Notes under the pieces: model-generated | The model's database searches: none | The model's input: only the letters and a program-made list of their open reading frames with translations | What the model was told of the DNA's origin: nothing | Position numbers and translations under genes: made by a program | DNA from: Ruminococcus flavefaciens AE3010 | GTDB lineage: Bacteria > Bacillota > Clostridia > Oscillospirales > Ruminococcaceae | NCBI RefSeq assembly: GCF_000526795.1 | Contig: NZ_JAGT01000001.1 | Location: forward strand, 2,896,501 to 2,960,500 | Reading direction: 5' to 3' | Length of the DNA stretch: 64,000 nt | Part shown: positions 48,684 through 56,639 of the stretch, piece by piece | Layout: each line of letters begins with the position of its first letter | How positions within the stretch are numbered: position 1 is the stretch's first letter

Positions 48684-49910
48684 TTACTTTTTTTGAGCTT
48701 TAGCAGGCTTTTGCTTTGACTGAACAGGCTTCTTTGGATTGGCAGGTTTTTGGGGCTTCTGCGGTTTGCTGTCGTCGGGAGACTTTATTCCCAGCTCAGA
48801 CTCCTTTTTCTCAAGAACATGGAAGCTCAGCTTATACAGCGTACCTGCAAGAGGTACTCCCAGTATCATACCAAAGATACCGAACAGCCCGCCGCCCAGT
48901 GTGACAGCGGCAAGAGTCCATATGCTTGGCAGTCCCACAGTGCCGCCCACTACCTTTGGGTAGATGATATTGCCCTCGAACTGCTGGAGTATGACAAGGA
49001 ATATGATGAATATAAGCGCCTGCATGGGGCTCTCGGTGAGGATAATGAACGCGCTTATGCCTGCGCCGATGAAAGCTCCCACGATAGGGATAAAGGCGGT
49101 AACTCCAACGAGAGTTCCCGACATTGCGGCGTAGGGGAGCTTCAGTATCTTCATGCCGATGAAGCACAGTGAGCCGAGGATAATAGCCTCCACGAACTGT
49201 CCCACAAAGAAGCTCTGAAAGGTCTCATTTGCTGTATGGAAAACGCGGGAGCACTTAGCGTTGAACTCCTCGCTGAAATATGCGTGTCTTATGCGGTTGC
49301 CGTCGCGGAAGAGCTTATCCTTGCGCAGCAGCAGGTATACAGCGAATATCAGTCCCAGCACAAGGTTTGTGACTGCGGAGGTCAGCCCTCCTATTATGCC
49401 CACAGCGGAGCTGAGTATGCCTGCAAGTCCCGATGTGAGAAGCTTTGAACCCTTTTCTGCAATGTTTGCCCAGTCGAATTCCAGCGAGCTTATCTGCTCC
49501 TGTATCTCTGGGTATTCATTGAGCTTGCCGATGACGAAATCCTTTGCCGTGGTAAAGGCGGGAGGTATCTCGGCGTAGAGAACTCCGAATGCGGAGGCTA
49601 TCTCCGGGACGATTATATACATCACGAGTATTATTATCGCTATGGCGATGGCGAATGAGCATAACAGACACACAGGTCTTCGCGTTATGGCTGCTGCTTT
49701 TGAATTGCTTTTTGGGAAGTAGTGCTTCTCGAAGAAGTTCATGATGATATTGAAGATATAGGCTATCATAAAGCCCATAACAAGGGGCTTCAGAGCTCCG
49801 AGCACCAAGAGTACAAAGCTTGCCAGCACAGAGAAATTCTGGCTTATTACGCACACGGCAACAGCCAGACCTGCGATAAAGATATATTTTTTTATTTCGT
49901 TTTTGTTCAT
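48684..49910 (-). CDS. AI-2E family transporter/permease (YdiK/YtvI type)
   Basis: About 408 residues with eight hydrophobic segments in the usual pattern. A pair is at the N-terminus, then a soluble helical part (about residues 105-165, EIASAFGVLYAEIPPAF), then the C-terminal helices. Family text is GVTAFIPIVGAFIGAGISAF and GILGVPL-like GMILGVPLAGTLY. A Lys/Pro-rich tail (about 375-408) is unusual. Members export AI-2 or act as ion antiporters; the substrate here is unknown. The start is uncertain: ATG at 49910 has no clear ribosome site, and GGAGGG lies 20 bases upstream. Confidence 0.85.
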   Translation of the reverse strand: MNKNEIKKYIFIAGLAVAVCVISQNFSVLASFVLLVLGALKPLVMGFMIAYIFNIIMNFFEKHYFPKSNSKAAAITRRPVCLLCSFAIAIAIIILVMYIIVPEIASAFGVLYAEIPPAFTTAKDFVIGKLNEYPEIQEQISSLEFDWANIAEKGSKLLTSGLAGILSSAVGIIGGLTSAVTNLVLGLIFAVYLLLRKDKLFRDGNRIRHAYFSEEFNAKCSRVFHTANETFQSFFVGQFVEAIILGSLCFIGMKILKLPYAAMSGTLVGVTAFIPIVGAFIGAGISAFIILTESPMQALIFIIFLVILQQFEGNIIYPKVVGGTVGLPSIWTLAAVTLGGGLFGIFGMILGVPLAGTLYKLSFHVLEKKESELGIKSPDDSKPQKPQKPANPKKPVQSKQKPAKAQKK

Positions 49911-50114
49911 AGTCAGCCGATCAAACGGCGAACCCTCCAATCTTATATCATGCTTTTATTAATGGCTGCTCAACAAATAGAAATTGGCTTCAAAGCTTGA
50001 AATAAAGCCGATTTTTAGTTGTCAAGCTGCAAGAAAAAATAACAATACCCCACTTTTTCTTGCAACTTGTTTTGCACTTTAGGGCAAAATGAGCTGCACA
50101 TAAAGAAATGTGTT

Positions 50115-50192
50115 GCGCAAATTCTATGTTTTATTAAGAATTTGCGCGCCCTGAACAAAGTTCAGGGCAATAACCGCCTGTCGGCGGTTATT
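50115..50192. other. Three abutting perfect hairpins
   Basis: Stem 1 is 11 bp (50115-50125 with 50137-50147), stem 2 is 9 bp with an AAA loop (50148-50156 with 50160-50168), and stem 3 is 10 bp with a 4-base loop (50169-50178 with 50183-50192). There are no spacer bases between them. It could be a structured RNA or the end of a mobile element. Confidence 0.6.
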
Positions 50193-50345
50193 GATTACAC
50201 ATTTATTATACATTATATATGTGCTGATGTCACGATATTAATTGTTAACTTTGTGTGAACATTTACGAGCTGTTTAATATTATGGTATATGGATTACTTT
50301 TTCGTGCGGAGATAACTCCGCAGGCAAATAAATATCTGTTCATAC

Positions 50346-50580
50346 AAGGGGACGCCTTCTCTTACAAGGCGTCCCCTCTCAAAAAACAGTCCACCGGACT
50401 GCTTTTTGATTCACCCCTTGCGAGGCGCCTGACGTATTTGGGGCGCTGCCCCAACCCCCGCAAGGGCTGTCCCCCTGATCGGGTCCGTCCCCTCTGTCGC
50501 ATTGCGACATCTCCCCACCCTGTGGGGAGTAACCCTTGACCTGACCAAAGGAACACAGTCCCTTTGGAATCCCGTTCATG
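50346..50580 (-). repeat. Dispersed ~235-bp element, copy B
   Basis: The reverse complement is very similar to 18143-18376, with the same order of inverted repeats (CCAAAGGGA..., CTCCCCAC..., GTCGCAATGCGAC, AGTCCGGTGGACT and the GGGGACGCC pair). Sequence changes inside stems are mostly matched on the other arm. Confidence 0.85.
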
Positions 50581-50603
50581 GGTTCAGTAAAACAGGATTC
50601 TCC

Positions 50604-50638
50604 TAAAGCTAATGGCTAACGGCTAAAGGCTTTATGCT
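50604..50638. repeat. Tandem 7-bp repeat (AACGGCT type)
   Basis: Five units: TAAAGCT, AATGGCT, AACGGCT, AAAGGCT and TTATGCT. It is the same family as the repeats at 63017 and 63211. Confidence 0.9.
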
Positions 50639-50645
50639 TCGGCAC

Positions 50646-50674
50646 TTGACCTGCGCCTGATTTCGTGATATAAT
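50646..50674 (+). promoter_or_regulatory. Sigma-A promoter of the VWA-PP2C operon
   Basis: TTGACC (50646-50651) and TATAAT (50669-50674) have a 17-base spacer, about 55 bases before the ATG. Confidence 0.85.
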
Positions 50675-50729
50675 AATATAATCAGATAATTATATGTATT
50701 TGACATACAAAGATATGGAGGTAAGAAAT

Positions 50730-51467
50730 ATGCCCGGTTTAGACGATTACGCACCTGCTGTCAGAAAGGTCATGACACTTTTCTATGTCATCGATACTTC
50801 GGGAAGTATGCAGGGCAGCAAAATAGGACAAGTAGAATCAGCACTTGAAGAAGTTATGCAGACATTACAGGAAATAAGCGACGAGAGCGATGACGCTGAG
50901 ATCAAGATCGCAGTTCTTGAATTCTCCACAGGCGCTTCATGGGTGACTCCCGAGCCTGTTTCACCCGAGGGATACCGCTTCAAGACCTTTGAAGCCTGCG
51001 GCGTTACCGACCTTGGCGCTGCCTGCAAGGAGCTTGACAAAAAGCTCTCACGAAATGAATTCCTACAGACTGCCGCAGGCGCTTATCCGCCTGTAATACT
51101 CCTTTTCAGTGACGGCGGTCCTACAGATAACTGGGAGAGCGGCCTGGACGCTCTCAAAAAGAATAACTGGTACAAGCGCTCTATCAAGATAGCCTTCGCT
51201 ATCGGCGACGACGCTGACAGAGACGTTCTTGCACGCTTCTCGGGAAGCTCAGAGACAGTTCTCGATGTCAAGAACAAGGATCAGCTCCGCCTTATGATCG
51301 AAAAGGCAAGCGTTATCACCAGTGTATTCGCAAGCCATTCAAGCACAGTTGACAGCGACACAGATCCTGTCGAGATATCAAAGAAGCTGGCTGAGGACGT
51401 TCAGACTCAGACATCAGAGGCTCTCAGCGACGCCAATACCGCCGATTGGGACGAATCGGACTGGTAA
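50730..51467 (+). CDS. VWA-domain protein, TerY-like
   Basis: 245 residues of von Willebrand factor A type. The metal-ion adhesion motif DTSGS is at residues 22-26, with a conserved Thr in GVTDLGAAC and Asp in LFSDGGPTDN completing the MIDAS site. There is no signal peptide, so it is cytoplasmic. The acidic C-terminus ends WDESDW. The start ATG at 50730 has GGAGGT upstream. It resembles TerY proteins, which in many bacteria are encoded with a PP2C phosphatase and a kinase in stress-linked signalling units. The PP2C gene follows by 9 bases; the kinase is absent here. Confidence 0.88.
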   Translation: MPGLDDYAPAVRKVMTLFYVIDTSGSMQGSKIGQVESALEEVMQTLQEISDESDDAEIKIAVLEFSTGASWVTPEPVSPEGYRFKTFEACGVTDLGAACKELDKKLSRNEFLQTAAGAYPPVILLFSDGGPTDNWESGLDALKKNNWYKRSIKIAFAIGDDADRDVLARFSGSSETVLDVKNKDQLRLMIEKASVITSVFASHSSTVDSDTDPVEISKKLAEDVQTQTSEALSDANTADWDESDW

Positions 51468-51476
51468 GGTGAGGGT

Positions 51477-52529
51477 ATGGCAAAAACACTTTCCTTTGCT
51501 CAGACAAGCATAGGTGCTTCACATCTCAGCAGAGATATTATTTGTCAGGACAGCTCCCTTGCGGCGGACTATGAGAAATACTCATTTGCTGCGGCGGCTG
51601 ACGGTCACGGCAGCCCATGCTATCTCCGCACCGAAAGAGGCTCGAAGTATGCTGTGGAATGTGCGGCGGAGTGCGTGAGCGAGTTCCTTGACGGCATCGA
51701 AAACGCGGCGGAAATGCTTGCGGATCAGCGTCAGCGTGAGGAGCTATTCAATCAGCTCTGGCGCAGCATCATCGCCCGCTGGCACGACAAGACGGAGCAG
51801 GACTTCAAGAACGAGCCCTTTACCGAGGAGGAGTACAGCCGTATCCCCGAGAAGTACGCCTACTACAAAAAGCGCTACGAGAACGGCGAGTACATCGGCG
51901 CCTACGGGACCACGCTGGTATTTGCGGTAGTCACCGACGACTATGCTTTCGGAGCTCAGATAGGCGACGGAAAATGCGTGGTGATAGACGGCGACAGCAA
52001 TGTTTTTGCGCCTATCCCCGAGGATCCCCGCTGCTATGAGAACGTTACCACATCAATGTGTCAGGACGACGCGGCACTTTCGGCAAGATTCTTCTATCTG
52101 CCAAAGGGCTTTATGCCTGCGGCAGTATTCCTGTGTACTGACGGTGTGGAGAACTCCTACTGGAACGAGGAGCAGCTTTTCAGCTTCTTCCGCGGACTTG
52201 CTCTTACTATAGTTGAAAACGGCATGGAGGACGGCATAGCTCAGCTTGCAGAGTTCCTGCCTGCAATGACTAAAAAGGGCAGCGGCGACGACGTTACCTG
52301 CTCGGGTATAATCAATATGCCCAAGCTCAGCGCCTGCTCGGACGGCATACGGGAGGACCTTGCGGAGGCAGCAGCCATTGCTGAGGAAGCTGTTCCCGAG
52401 AATATGGAGTACGACGACGAGACCTCTCAGCAGGTCATCTCAGATGTTGAAAATGGAGAATTGAGAATTGAGAATGAAGAATGTGCTGGGACGGAAGAAA
52501 CTGACAGTGATCCTGTAAATGAAGAATGA
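51477..52529 (+). CDS. PP2C-like phosphatase paired with VWA protein
   Basis: 350 residues. The PP2C metal motifs are visible as AAADGHGS, GTTLVFAVV, GDGKCVVID, LCTDGVENSY and GSGDDVTCSG. It differs from PrpC in this window by having a long helical insert (about residues 75-135) and an acidic tail after about 285. The tail from about residue 325 (VENGELRIENEECAG) is encoded by a tandem 7-bp repeat that also occurs in noncoding DNA at 45961. A terminator made from a GGGCGGAT palindrome follows. Confidence 0.88.
   Translation: MAKTLSFAQTSIGASHLSRDIICQDSSLAADYEKYSFAAAADGHGSPCYLRTERGSKYAVECAAECVSEFLDGIENAAEMLADQRQREELFNQLWRSIIARWHDKTEQDFKNEPFTEEEYSRIPEKYAYYKKRYENGEYIGAYGTTLVFAVVTDDYAFGAQIGDGKCVVIDGDSNVFAPIPEDPRCYENVTTSMCQDDAALSARFFYLPKGFMPAAVFLCTDGVENSYWNEEQLFSFFRGLALTIVENGMEDGIAQLAEFLPAMTKKGSGDDVTCSGIINMPKLSACSDGIREDLAEAAAIAEEAVPENMEYDDETSQQVISDVENGELRIENEECAGTEETDSDPVNEE
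52456..52483. repeat. 7-bp tandem repeat (GAGAATT) inside a coding region
   Basis: Units GAGAATT, GAGAATT, GAGAATG and AAGAATG lie within the last 25 codons of the PP2C gene. They match the units at 45961-46042. Confidence 0.9.
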
Positions 52530-52533
52530 TATC

Positions 52534-52560
52534 AAGGGCGGATAATATCCGCCCTTTTTT
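52534..52560 (+). terminator. Terminator built from a GGGCGGAT palindrome
   Basis: A 10-bp stem (52534-52543 with 52547-52556) with an AAT loop and a run of T. It belongs to the same palindrome family as 25162 and 43008, but with a T-run that gives it terminator form. Confidence 0.88.
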
Positions 52561-52621
52561 GCTGCCCGTACATAATATATGTACATTTTTTGACATTGGT
52601 TGCGCCAATTTAGTAAAAACA

Positions 52622-52656
52622 GTGACAAATGTCACTCTGAAAGTGACAAATGACAC
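52622..52656 (+). promoter_or_regulatory. Two CRP/FNR-like dyads upstream of a weak promoter
   Basis: GTGACAAATGTCAC (52622-52635, perfect 6-bp arms) and GTGACAAATGACAC (52643-52656, imperfect) are centred 21 bases apart, two helical turns. The second is centred about 43 bases before the expected start of transcription, close to the class II activator position of CRP-type regulators. The regulator is not in the window. Confidence 0.55.
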
Positions 52657-52657
52657 C

Positions 52658-52686
52658 TTTTCAAGCTCTGATGAACGTGATATAAT
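52658..52686 (+). promoter_or_regulatory. Promoter of the Ig-like protein gene
   Basis: A weak -35 (TTTTCA, 52658-52663), 17 bases, then a consensus TATAAT (52681-52686). The poor -35 fits a promoter that needs an activator. Confidence 0.7.
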
Positions 52687-52771
52687 CAAGTTATACTAAA
52701 CGTGAAAAACAAGCAGGCGCCAAACTTGTTTTAATAAACAAAAACTAATATCAAATACGGAGGTTGAAAAA

Positions 52772-53992
52772 ATGAAGGCATTATTAAAAAAGACATTATG
52801 TATTATTTCAAGCGCTATTATGTTGTGCGGAGCAAGCGCTATCCCTGCAAACGCAAAAGACCCTACATTCAGACCTGAGCTGAATCTGCCTGAACTGATA
52901 GTTGACGTAGGAAGAAAACCGCTTTGTTTGGGCTATTATCTCAATAGCTACAACTTTGAGATAACACCATCAGAGACAGCAATAATCGAAGCAAAGACCG
53001 ATAGAAGTCTCCCTTTTGGCAAGGTAGCAGAGTATCAGTGGTACAAGGACGGAAAAGCTATAAAGGGAGCTACACTAAGCGCATATCCTGCTACAGAAGC
53101 CGGAAAGTATTACTGTGAGATAACTGAGCGTGACAGGGAGTTTCAGACTATGGAAATAGCAACAACAACGACGACTACTAAATCAATAGGGCTCAGACCA
53201 GTGGGAACAAGAACAACAACAGCAGCAATGCAGAAGCAAACAATAGATATTGGTCAGCGTTTAACACCTGTAACAACGACTGCTGAATCTATGAAGATAT
53301 CAAGTGTTAAAAAGTTTACGACAGGCGAAGCTACGGTAAAGACAGTACCTGAATTAACGATCAAGTCGCAGTCATATTGTCAAGATCTCAAATATAATAC
53401 ACAGCTCTATGTGAATCCAACAGGCGGTTCTGGAACCTATTATTATACATGGACAGATGCGAATGGCAATTGGGTCGGAAACACGCAGAAGCTTTCTGTA
53501 GCATCTGTAGGAACCTATAAGTGTGAAGTAAGAGACAGCAAAGGCAGAAAAGTTGCAAGCGGACCAATATATGTTGAATACAGTGAAATGATATTAAATT
53601 ATGGAATAATTAATGGTTGGGTTTATGATTTTGATTTTGAGCAATCTGATAAAAATGATGCGACTATAGATGTTACTGTTGAAGTGAAAGGTGGCGGTAC
53701 AGGTAAGTATAAATATAACTGGCAGAGATTAGTAGGCGACAAATGGGTAGATATGGACTGGCATTCAGCTACTTTAACTGTAAGAAAAGATGAGGTTAAA
53801 GATCATGAAAGCCGTTATTATGATGAATACATTGGCGGAAATCGATATTGGATGCAGCATATGCTGTATAATGATTATCGCTGTCAGGTTAGCTCTTTGA
53901 ATTGTAAAGGAGAAGTAGTAGGGACAACGAATACAGCCACTATACAGATCAACTCACTCTTAGAGCGCTATATTGGATATAAGCCATATTAA
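52772..53992 (+). CDS. Secreted Ig-like repeat protein
   Basis: A signal peptide (residues 1-28, ending ANA) is followed by three Ig-like domains. The first is at about 40-135 (AEYQWYKDGKAIKGAT, AGKYYCEI). A Thr-rich linker at about 135-200 comes next. The second is at about 205-275 (YYYTWTDANGNWVG, GTYKCEVRD) and the third at about 285-390 (YKYNWQRL, YRCQVSS). No dockerin, sortase motif or catalytic residue is seen. The second half uses more AT-rich codons than its neighbours, suggesting fast change or transfer. The ribosome site is GGAGG. Probably an adhesin-like or carbohydrate-binding surface protein; unproven. Confidence 0.8.
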   Translation: MKALLKKTLCIISSAIMLCGASAIPANAKDPTFRPELNLPELIVDVGRKPLCLGYYLNSYNFEITPSETAIIEAKTDRSLPFGKVAEYQWYKDGKAIKGATLSAYPATEAGKYYCEITERDREFQTMEIATTTTTTKSIGLRPVGTRTTTAAMQKQTIDIGQRLTPVTTTAESMKISSVKKFTTGEATVKTVPELTIKSQSYCQDLKYNTQLYVNPTGGSGTYYYTWTDANGNWVGNTQKLSVASVGTYKCEVRDSKGRKVASGPIYVEYSEMILNYGIINGWVYDFDFEQSDKNDATIDVTVEVKGGGTGKYKYNWQRLVGDKWVDMDWHSATLTVRKDEVKDHESRYYDEYIGGNRYWMQHMLYNDYRCQVSSLNCKGEVVGTTNTATIQINSLLERYIGYKPY

Positions 53993-54020
53993 TGATCCGT
54001 CTTGGATATATGTGATCCTG

Positions 54021-54052
54021 AAAAAGGAACTGCAATTGCAGTTCCTTTTTTT
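54021..54052 (+). terminator. Terminator after the Ig-like protein gene
   Basis: AAAAAGGAACTGCAATTGCAGTTCC followed by T7; a near-perfect stem centred on AATT. Confidence 0.92.
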
Positions 54053-54091
54053 GTCGTCTTTTGTCGGAAATAAATTTTTGTAAAAAAGCTC

Positions 54092-54120
54092 TTGACAAAT
54101 CAGAACAGATGTTCTATAAT
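54092..54120 (+). promoter_or_regulatory. LexA-controlled sigma-A promoter
   Basis: TTGACA (54092-54097) and TATAAT (54115-54120) have a 17-base spacer. The spacer contains GAACAGATGTTC (54103-54114), a perfect GAACN4GTTC SOS box. Confidence 0.85.
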
Positions 54121-54148
54121 ATAATCACAAGGAATAGAACGTAAGTTC
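54103..54148 (+). promoter_or_regulatory. Two SOS (LexA) boxes
   Basis: GAACAGATGTTC at 54103-54114 and GAACGTAAGTTC at 54137-54148 both fit GAACN4GTTC, the core of the Bacillota LexA operator. They lie between -35 and -10 and just after the transcription start, the expected places for repression. Confidence 0.85.
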
Positions 54149-54225
54149 GCAGAGCTATCTTTCAGACGTTACAAGGGTGCAGCATTTGCTGCTCGTGCTT
54201 CTTTTTCTTAATAAGGGGGCAAATC

Positions 54226-54459
54226 ATGACACAACTTATCCAAAACTACACCAACAGCCGCGATCTCGTCAAACAGCGTATCACCGAGCTTTCTGAGCTG
54301 CGGAGCTCTCTCATGAAAAAGGGGGACTCCGCAAGGGTCATAGAGCTCGATTTAGACCGCCGTATCCGTCTGCTCTATGAGGAGCACGGCGAGATGCAGG
54401 AGATAATCTCTCATCTGACTTCGTATAACAGGAGGCGGGAGAGCTTTGGCAAGATGTGA
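54226..54459 (+). CDS. Small helical protein, first gene of SOS operon
   Basis: 77 residues, highly charged and helical, with no signal peptide; family not recognised. Blocks are RDLVKQRITELSELRSSLMKK and RRIRLLYEEHGEMQEIISHL, probably a short coiled coil. The ATG has AGGGGG upstream. The 14-base overlap with the sigma-like gene implies coupled translation. The 77 bases after the second LexA box include a GCAGCATTTGCTGC hairpin followed by T-rich text, a possible attenuator. Confidence 0.75.
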   Translation: MTQLIQNYTNSRDLVKQRITELSELRSSLMKKGDSARVIELDLDRRIRLLYEEHGEMQEIISHLTSYNRRRESFGKM

Positions 54460-54745
54460 TATCAATTATTCCGACAAGATAGGGGGCAGGGAGGACCTCG
54501 GCATAAAGCGTATTCTTGGCTATGGGAATAAGGACGGGAACGCATCGAGGCTCCGCAGTATTCTGTTAAAAGTTATTAATAATGAGCTGACACCGAGACA
54601 AAAGGAAATAATTATGCTATACTATTTTAAGGGTGCAGATGTGGCTTGCATAAGCGAAAGGCTGGGAGTGTCTCAGCAGGCGGTCTATGCGGCTATGTCA
54701 CGCGCCAAAAAGAAAATTTACAGTATACTTCAATATTACATCTGA
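54446..54745 (+). CDS. Sigma region 4-like DNA-binding protein
   Basis: 99 residues. The C-terminal half is a sigma-70 region 4 helix-turn-helix (LTPRQKEIIMLYYFKGADVACIS with ERLGVSQQAVYAAMSRAKKK). The N-terminal part lacks region 2, so it is not a full sigma factor. Similar small proteins occur in phages and mobile elements of Bacillota. The start is TTG at 54446, with AGGAGG 10 bases upstream. Control by two LexA boxes suggests a role in the DNA damage response. The decarboxylase gene starts 10 bases after the stop. Confidence 0.82.
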   Translation: MARCDINYSDKIGGREDLGIKRILGYGNKDGNASRLRSILLKVINNELTPRQKEIIMLYYFKGADVACISERLGVSQQAVYAAMSRAKKKIYSILQYYI

Positions 54746-54755
54746 GGAGAAGAAA

Positions 54756-56087
54756 ATGAATACTCCTATATATGATTTTTTGCGGAATTACGCCGCTTCT
54801 GGCGTTCTGCGAGCTCATATGCCGGGGCATAAGGGGAATGCTCCCGCGGCTGAGCTGGGGGAGCTCTTCAAGCTTGACATCACCGAGATAAAGGGTGCGG
54901 ACAGCCTCTTTGAAGCTGACGGCATTATAGCCGAGAGTGAGCGGAATACCGCGGAGCTCTATGGCAGCAGGGTTTCCGTATTCTCGGCAGGGGGCTCTAC
55001 TCTTTGCATACAGGCTATGCTGGCTCTTATGAAGCAGGAGCGCCGCCGCGTTATCGCGTCAAGGAACGTTCACCGCGCTTTTCTCAATGCAGCGGCGCTT
55101 CTTGATATTGACGTTCAGTGGATAATGCCATGCTACAGCGGCGGTATCCTGTCGGGGGAGCTTCAGCTCGCCCGCATGGAGGCGGCTTTAGCCGCCGACC
55201 ACACGCCGGCCTGTGTATATGTGACGTCGCCTGATTATACGGGCAGGCTGGCGGATACCGCCGCACTGGCGAAGCTCTGCCGCCGCTATGGAGCGAAGCT
55301 ACTTGTGGACAACGCCCACGGTGCGCACCTTGCCTTTTTTGAGGAGAATCTGCACCCTATAGCTCTGGGAGCTGACCTGTGCTGCGACTCGGCGCATAAG
55401 ATGCTGCCTGCTCTTACGGGAGCAGCGGTGCTTCATACCTCCTGTGATGAGTACGTCCCGAAGCTGAAACAGGCAATGAGTCTTTTCGGCTCTACGAGTC
55501 CGTCCTATCTTATAATGGCTTCACTTGACCTGTGCAATCGTTATATTGCAGATAATATACGTGGAGATATTGCCGCGGCTTTGCCGCTGCTGTCGGCGCT
55601 TCGCGCCGCCCTGGCCGACAGGCTCATATTCGCAGACAGCGAGCCATTCCACATTACGGTAAAAGCCGCTGAAAGCGGATTCTGCGGCACCGAGCTTGCG
55701 GAGCTTCTCCGTGAAAGGGGAGTTGAATGTGAGTATGCCGACGCCGAGCTTGTGGTGCTTCTCATGTCGCCTTTTTCGCCTGCCGAGGACTACAGGCGGC
55801 TTCGCGCCGCGCTTGAGAGCGCGGTGGCGGGAGCTTCCCGTACAGCAAAGAAGTCCTTTATTTTTCAGCCGAAGCTCCCGCAGATGGCTTTAGCCATCCG
55901 CGAAGCCGCCTTTGCGGACGCCGAGGAAATTCCTGTGGAGGAAGCAGAGGGCAGGATATGCGCGTCGGTAAAGGTTCCATGTCCACCTGCCATACCCATA
56001 GCTGTCAGCGGAGAGATCATCGACAGGGACTGCATAGGGCTGTTCCGTGCATACGGCATAAAAACCGTTCTTGTGGTGAAAAATTAG
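54756..56087 (+). CDS. Orn/Lys/Arg decarboxylase family protein
   Basis: PLP-dependent amino acid decarboxylase of the short type (443 residues, no N-terminal receiver-like wing domain), as in Bacillus SpeA/YaaO. It begins YDFLRNYAASGVLRAHMPGHKG. The PLP lysine is Lys215 in CDSAHKMLPAL, and LLVDNAHGAHL precedes it. The C-terminal domain ends RICASVKVPCPPAIPIAVSGE. The start ATG at 54756 has GAGGAG upstream. It may be co-transcribed with the two SOS-controlled genes, which would be unusual. Which amino acid is used cannot be told. Confidence 0.9.
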   Translation: MNTPIYDFLRNYAASGVLRAHMPGHKGNAPAAELGELFKLDITEIKGADSLFEADGIIAESERNTAELYGSRVSVFSAGGSTLCIQAMLALMKQERRRVIASRNVHRAFLNAAALLDIDVQWIMPCYSGGILSGELQLARMEAALAADHTPACVYVTSPDYTGRLADTAALAKLCRRYGAKLLVDNAHGAHLAFFEENLHPIALGADLCCDSAHKMLPALTGAAVLHTSCDEYVPKLKQAMSLFGSTSPSYLIMASLDLCNRYIADNIRGDIAAALPLLSALRAALADRLIFADSEPFHITVKAAESGFCGTELAELLRERGVECEYADAELVVLLMSPFSPAEDYRRLRAALESAVAGASRTAKKSFIFQPKLPQMALAIREAAFADAEEIPVEEAEGRICASVKVPCPPAIPIAVSGEIIDRDCIGLFRAYGIKTVLVVKN

Positions 56088-56096
56088 CGCGGACTA

Positions 56097-56125
56097 TTGC
56101 AATTTCCGAGTATATGTGTTAGAAT
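56097..56125 (+). promoter_or_regulatory. Sigma-A promoter of the DUF1292 gene
   Basis: TTGCAA (56097-56102) and TAGAAT (56120-56125) have a 17-base spacer, 30 bases before the ATG. Confidence 0.7.
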
Positions 56126-56155
56126 TAATTATATTATTGATTGGGAGGTAATACC

Positions 56156-56467
56156 ATGAGCGATATGAACGAAAAAGACCTTGACGAGCTCGAGGAAGAA
56201 GATGAAATAGAGAATTACATCACTCTCACAGATGACGACGGCAACGAGGTATCCTTTGAGATAATCGGTACTGTTGAGTACAGCGACCACCTTTACGCAG
56301 TTCTCCTGCCCTTTGACGATGAGGACGATGAGGTCGTCATACTCGAGGTCATCCCCGGGGAGACACCGGAAGAGGACGACTTTGTTTCCGTTAATGATGA
56401 CGAGCTTCTTGGCAAGGTGTTCGAGGAATTCAAGAAGAATTACGACGGCGAGTACGAATTTGAATAA
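56156..56467 (+). CDS. DUF1292 (YrzB-like) acidic protein
   Basis: 103 residues, very acidic. The DUF1292 block appears as ITLTDDDGNEVSFEIIGTVEY, YAVLLPFDDEDDEVVILEV and LLGKVFEEFKK. The family is common in Bacillota and often near the alaS/ruvX (yrrK) genes, but here it stands alone with its own promoter and terminator. Function unknown. The ribosome site GGGAGGTAA sets the start at 56156. Confidence 0.88.
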   Translation: MSDMNEKDLDELEEEDEIENYITLTDDDGNEVSFEIIGTVEYSDHLYAVLLPFDDEDDEVVILEVIPGETPEEDDFVSVNDDELLGKVFEEFKKNYDGEYEFE

Positions 56468-56479
56468 TGTGATATTAAG

Positions 56480-56509
56480 GCTTCCATGTTTTTCATGGGA
56501 GCTTTTTTT
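56480..56509 (+). terminator. Terminator after DUF1292 gene
   Basis: A 9-bp stem (GCTTCCATG with CATGGGAGC) with a 5-base T loop and a run of seven T. Confidence 0.88.
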
Positions 56510-56639
56510 GTCAATTCCCCTAAAGACTCCTGCTCTTCATTGTTCAATTCTACAAATAAAAATGGCTTTATAAGTTTGTTCACAAAAAATTCACAATTAT
56601 AACAGCAAAATGTGGTATTATTTTTATATATAGATCATG

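Larger units (their letters stand above)
49911..50645. other. Long intergenic region with hairpins and repeats
   Basis: 735 bases without a credible gene. It contains an 11-bp stem at 50028-50064, three abutting perfect hairpins (50115-50192), copy B of the dispersed element (50346-50580) and a 7-bp tandem repeat (50604-50638). Short frames at 50067 and 50255 have no ribosome site or family match. Confidence 0.75.

Noticed and set aside
50255..50539. 94-codon open frame before the VWA gene
   Set aside because: Most of it is the dispersed repeat element; no ribosome site and no plausible protein features.
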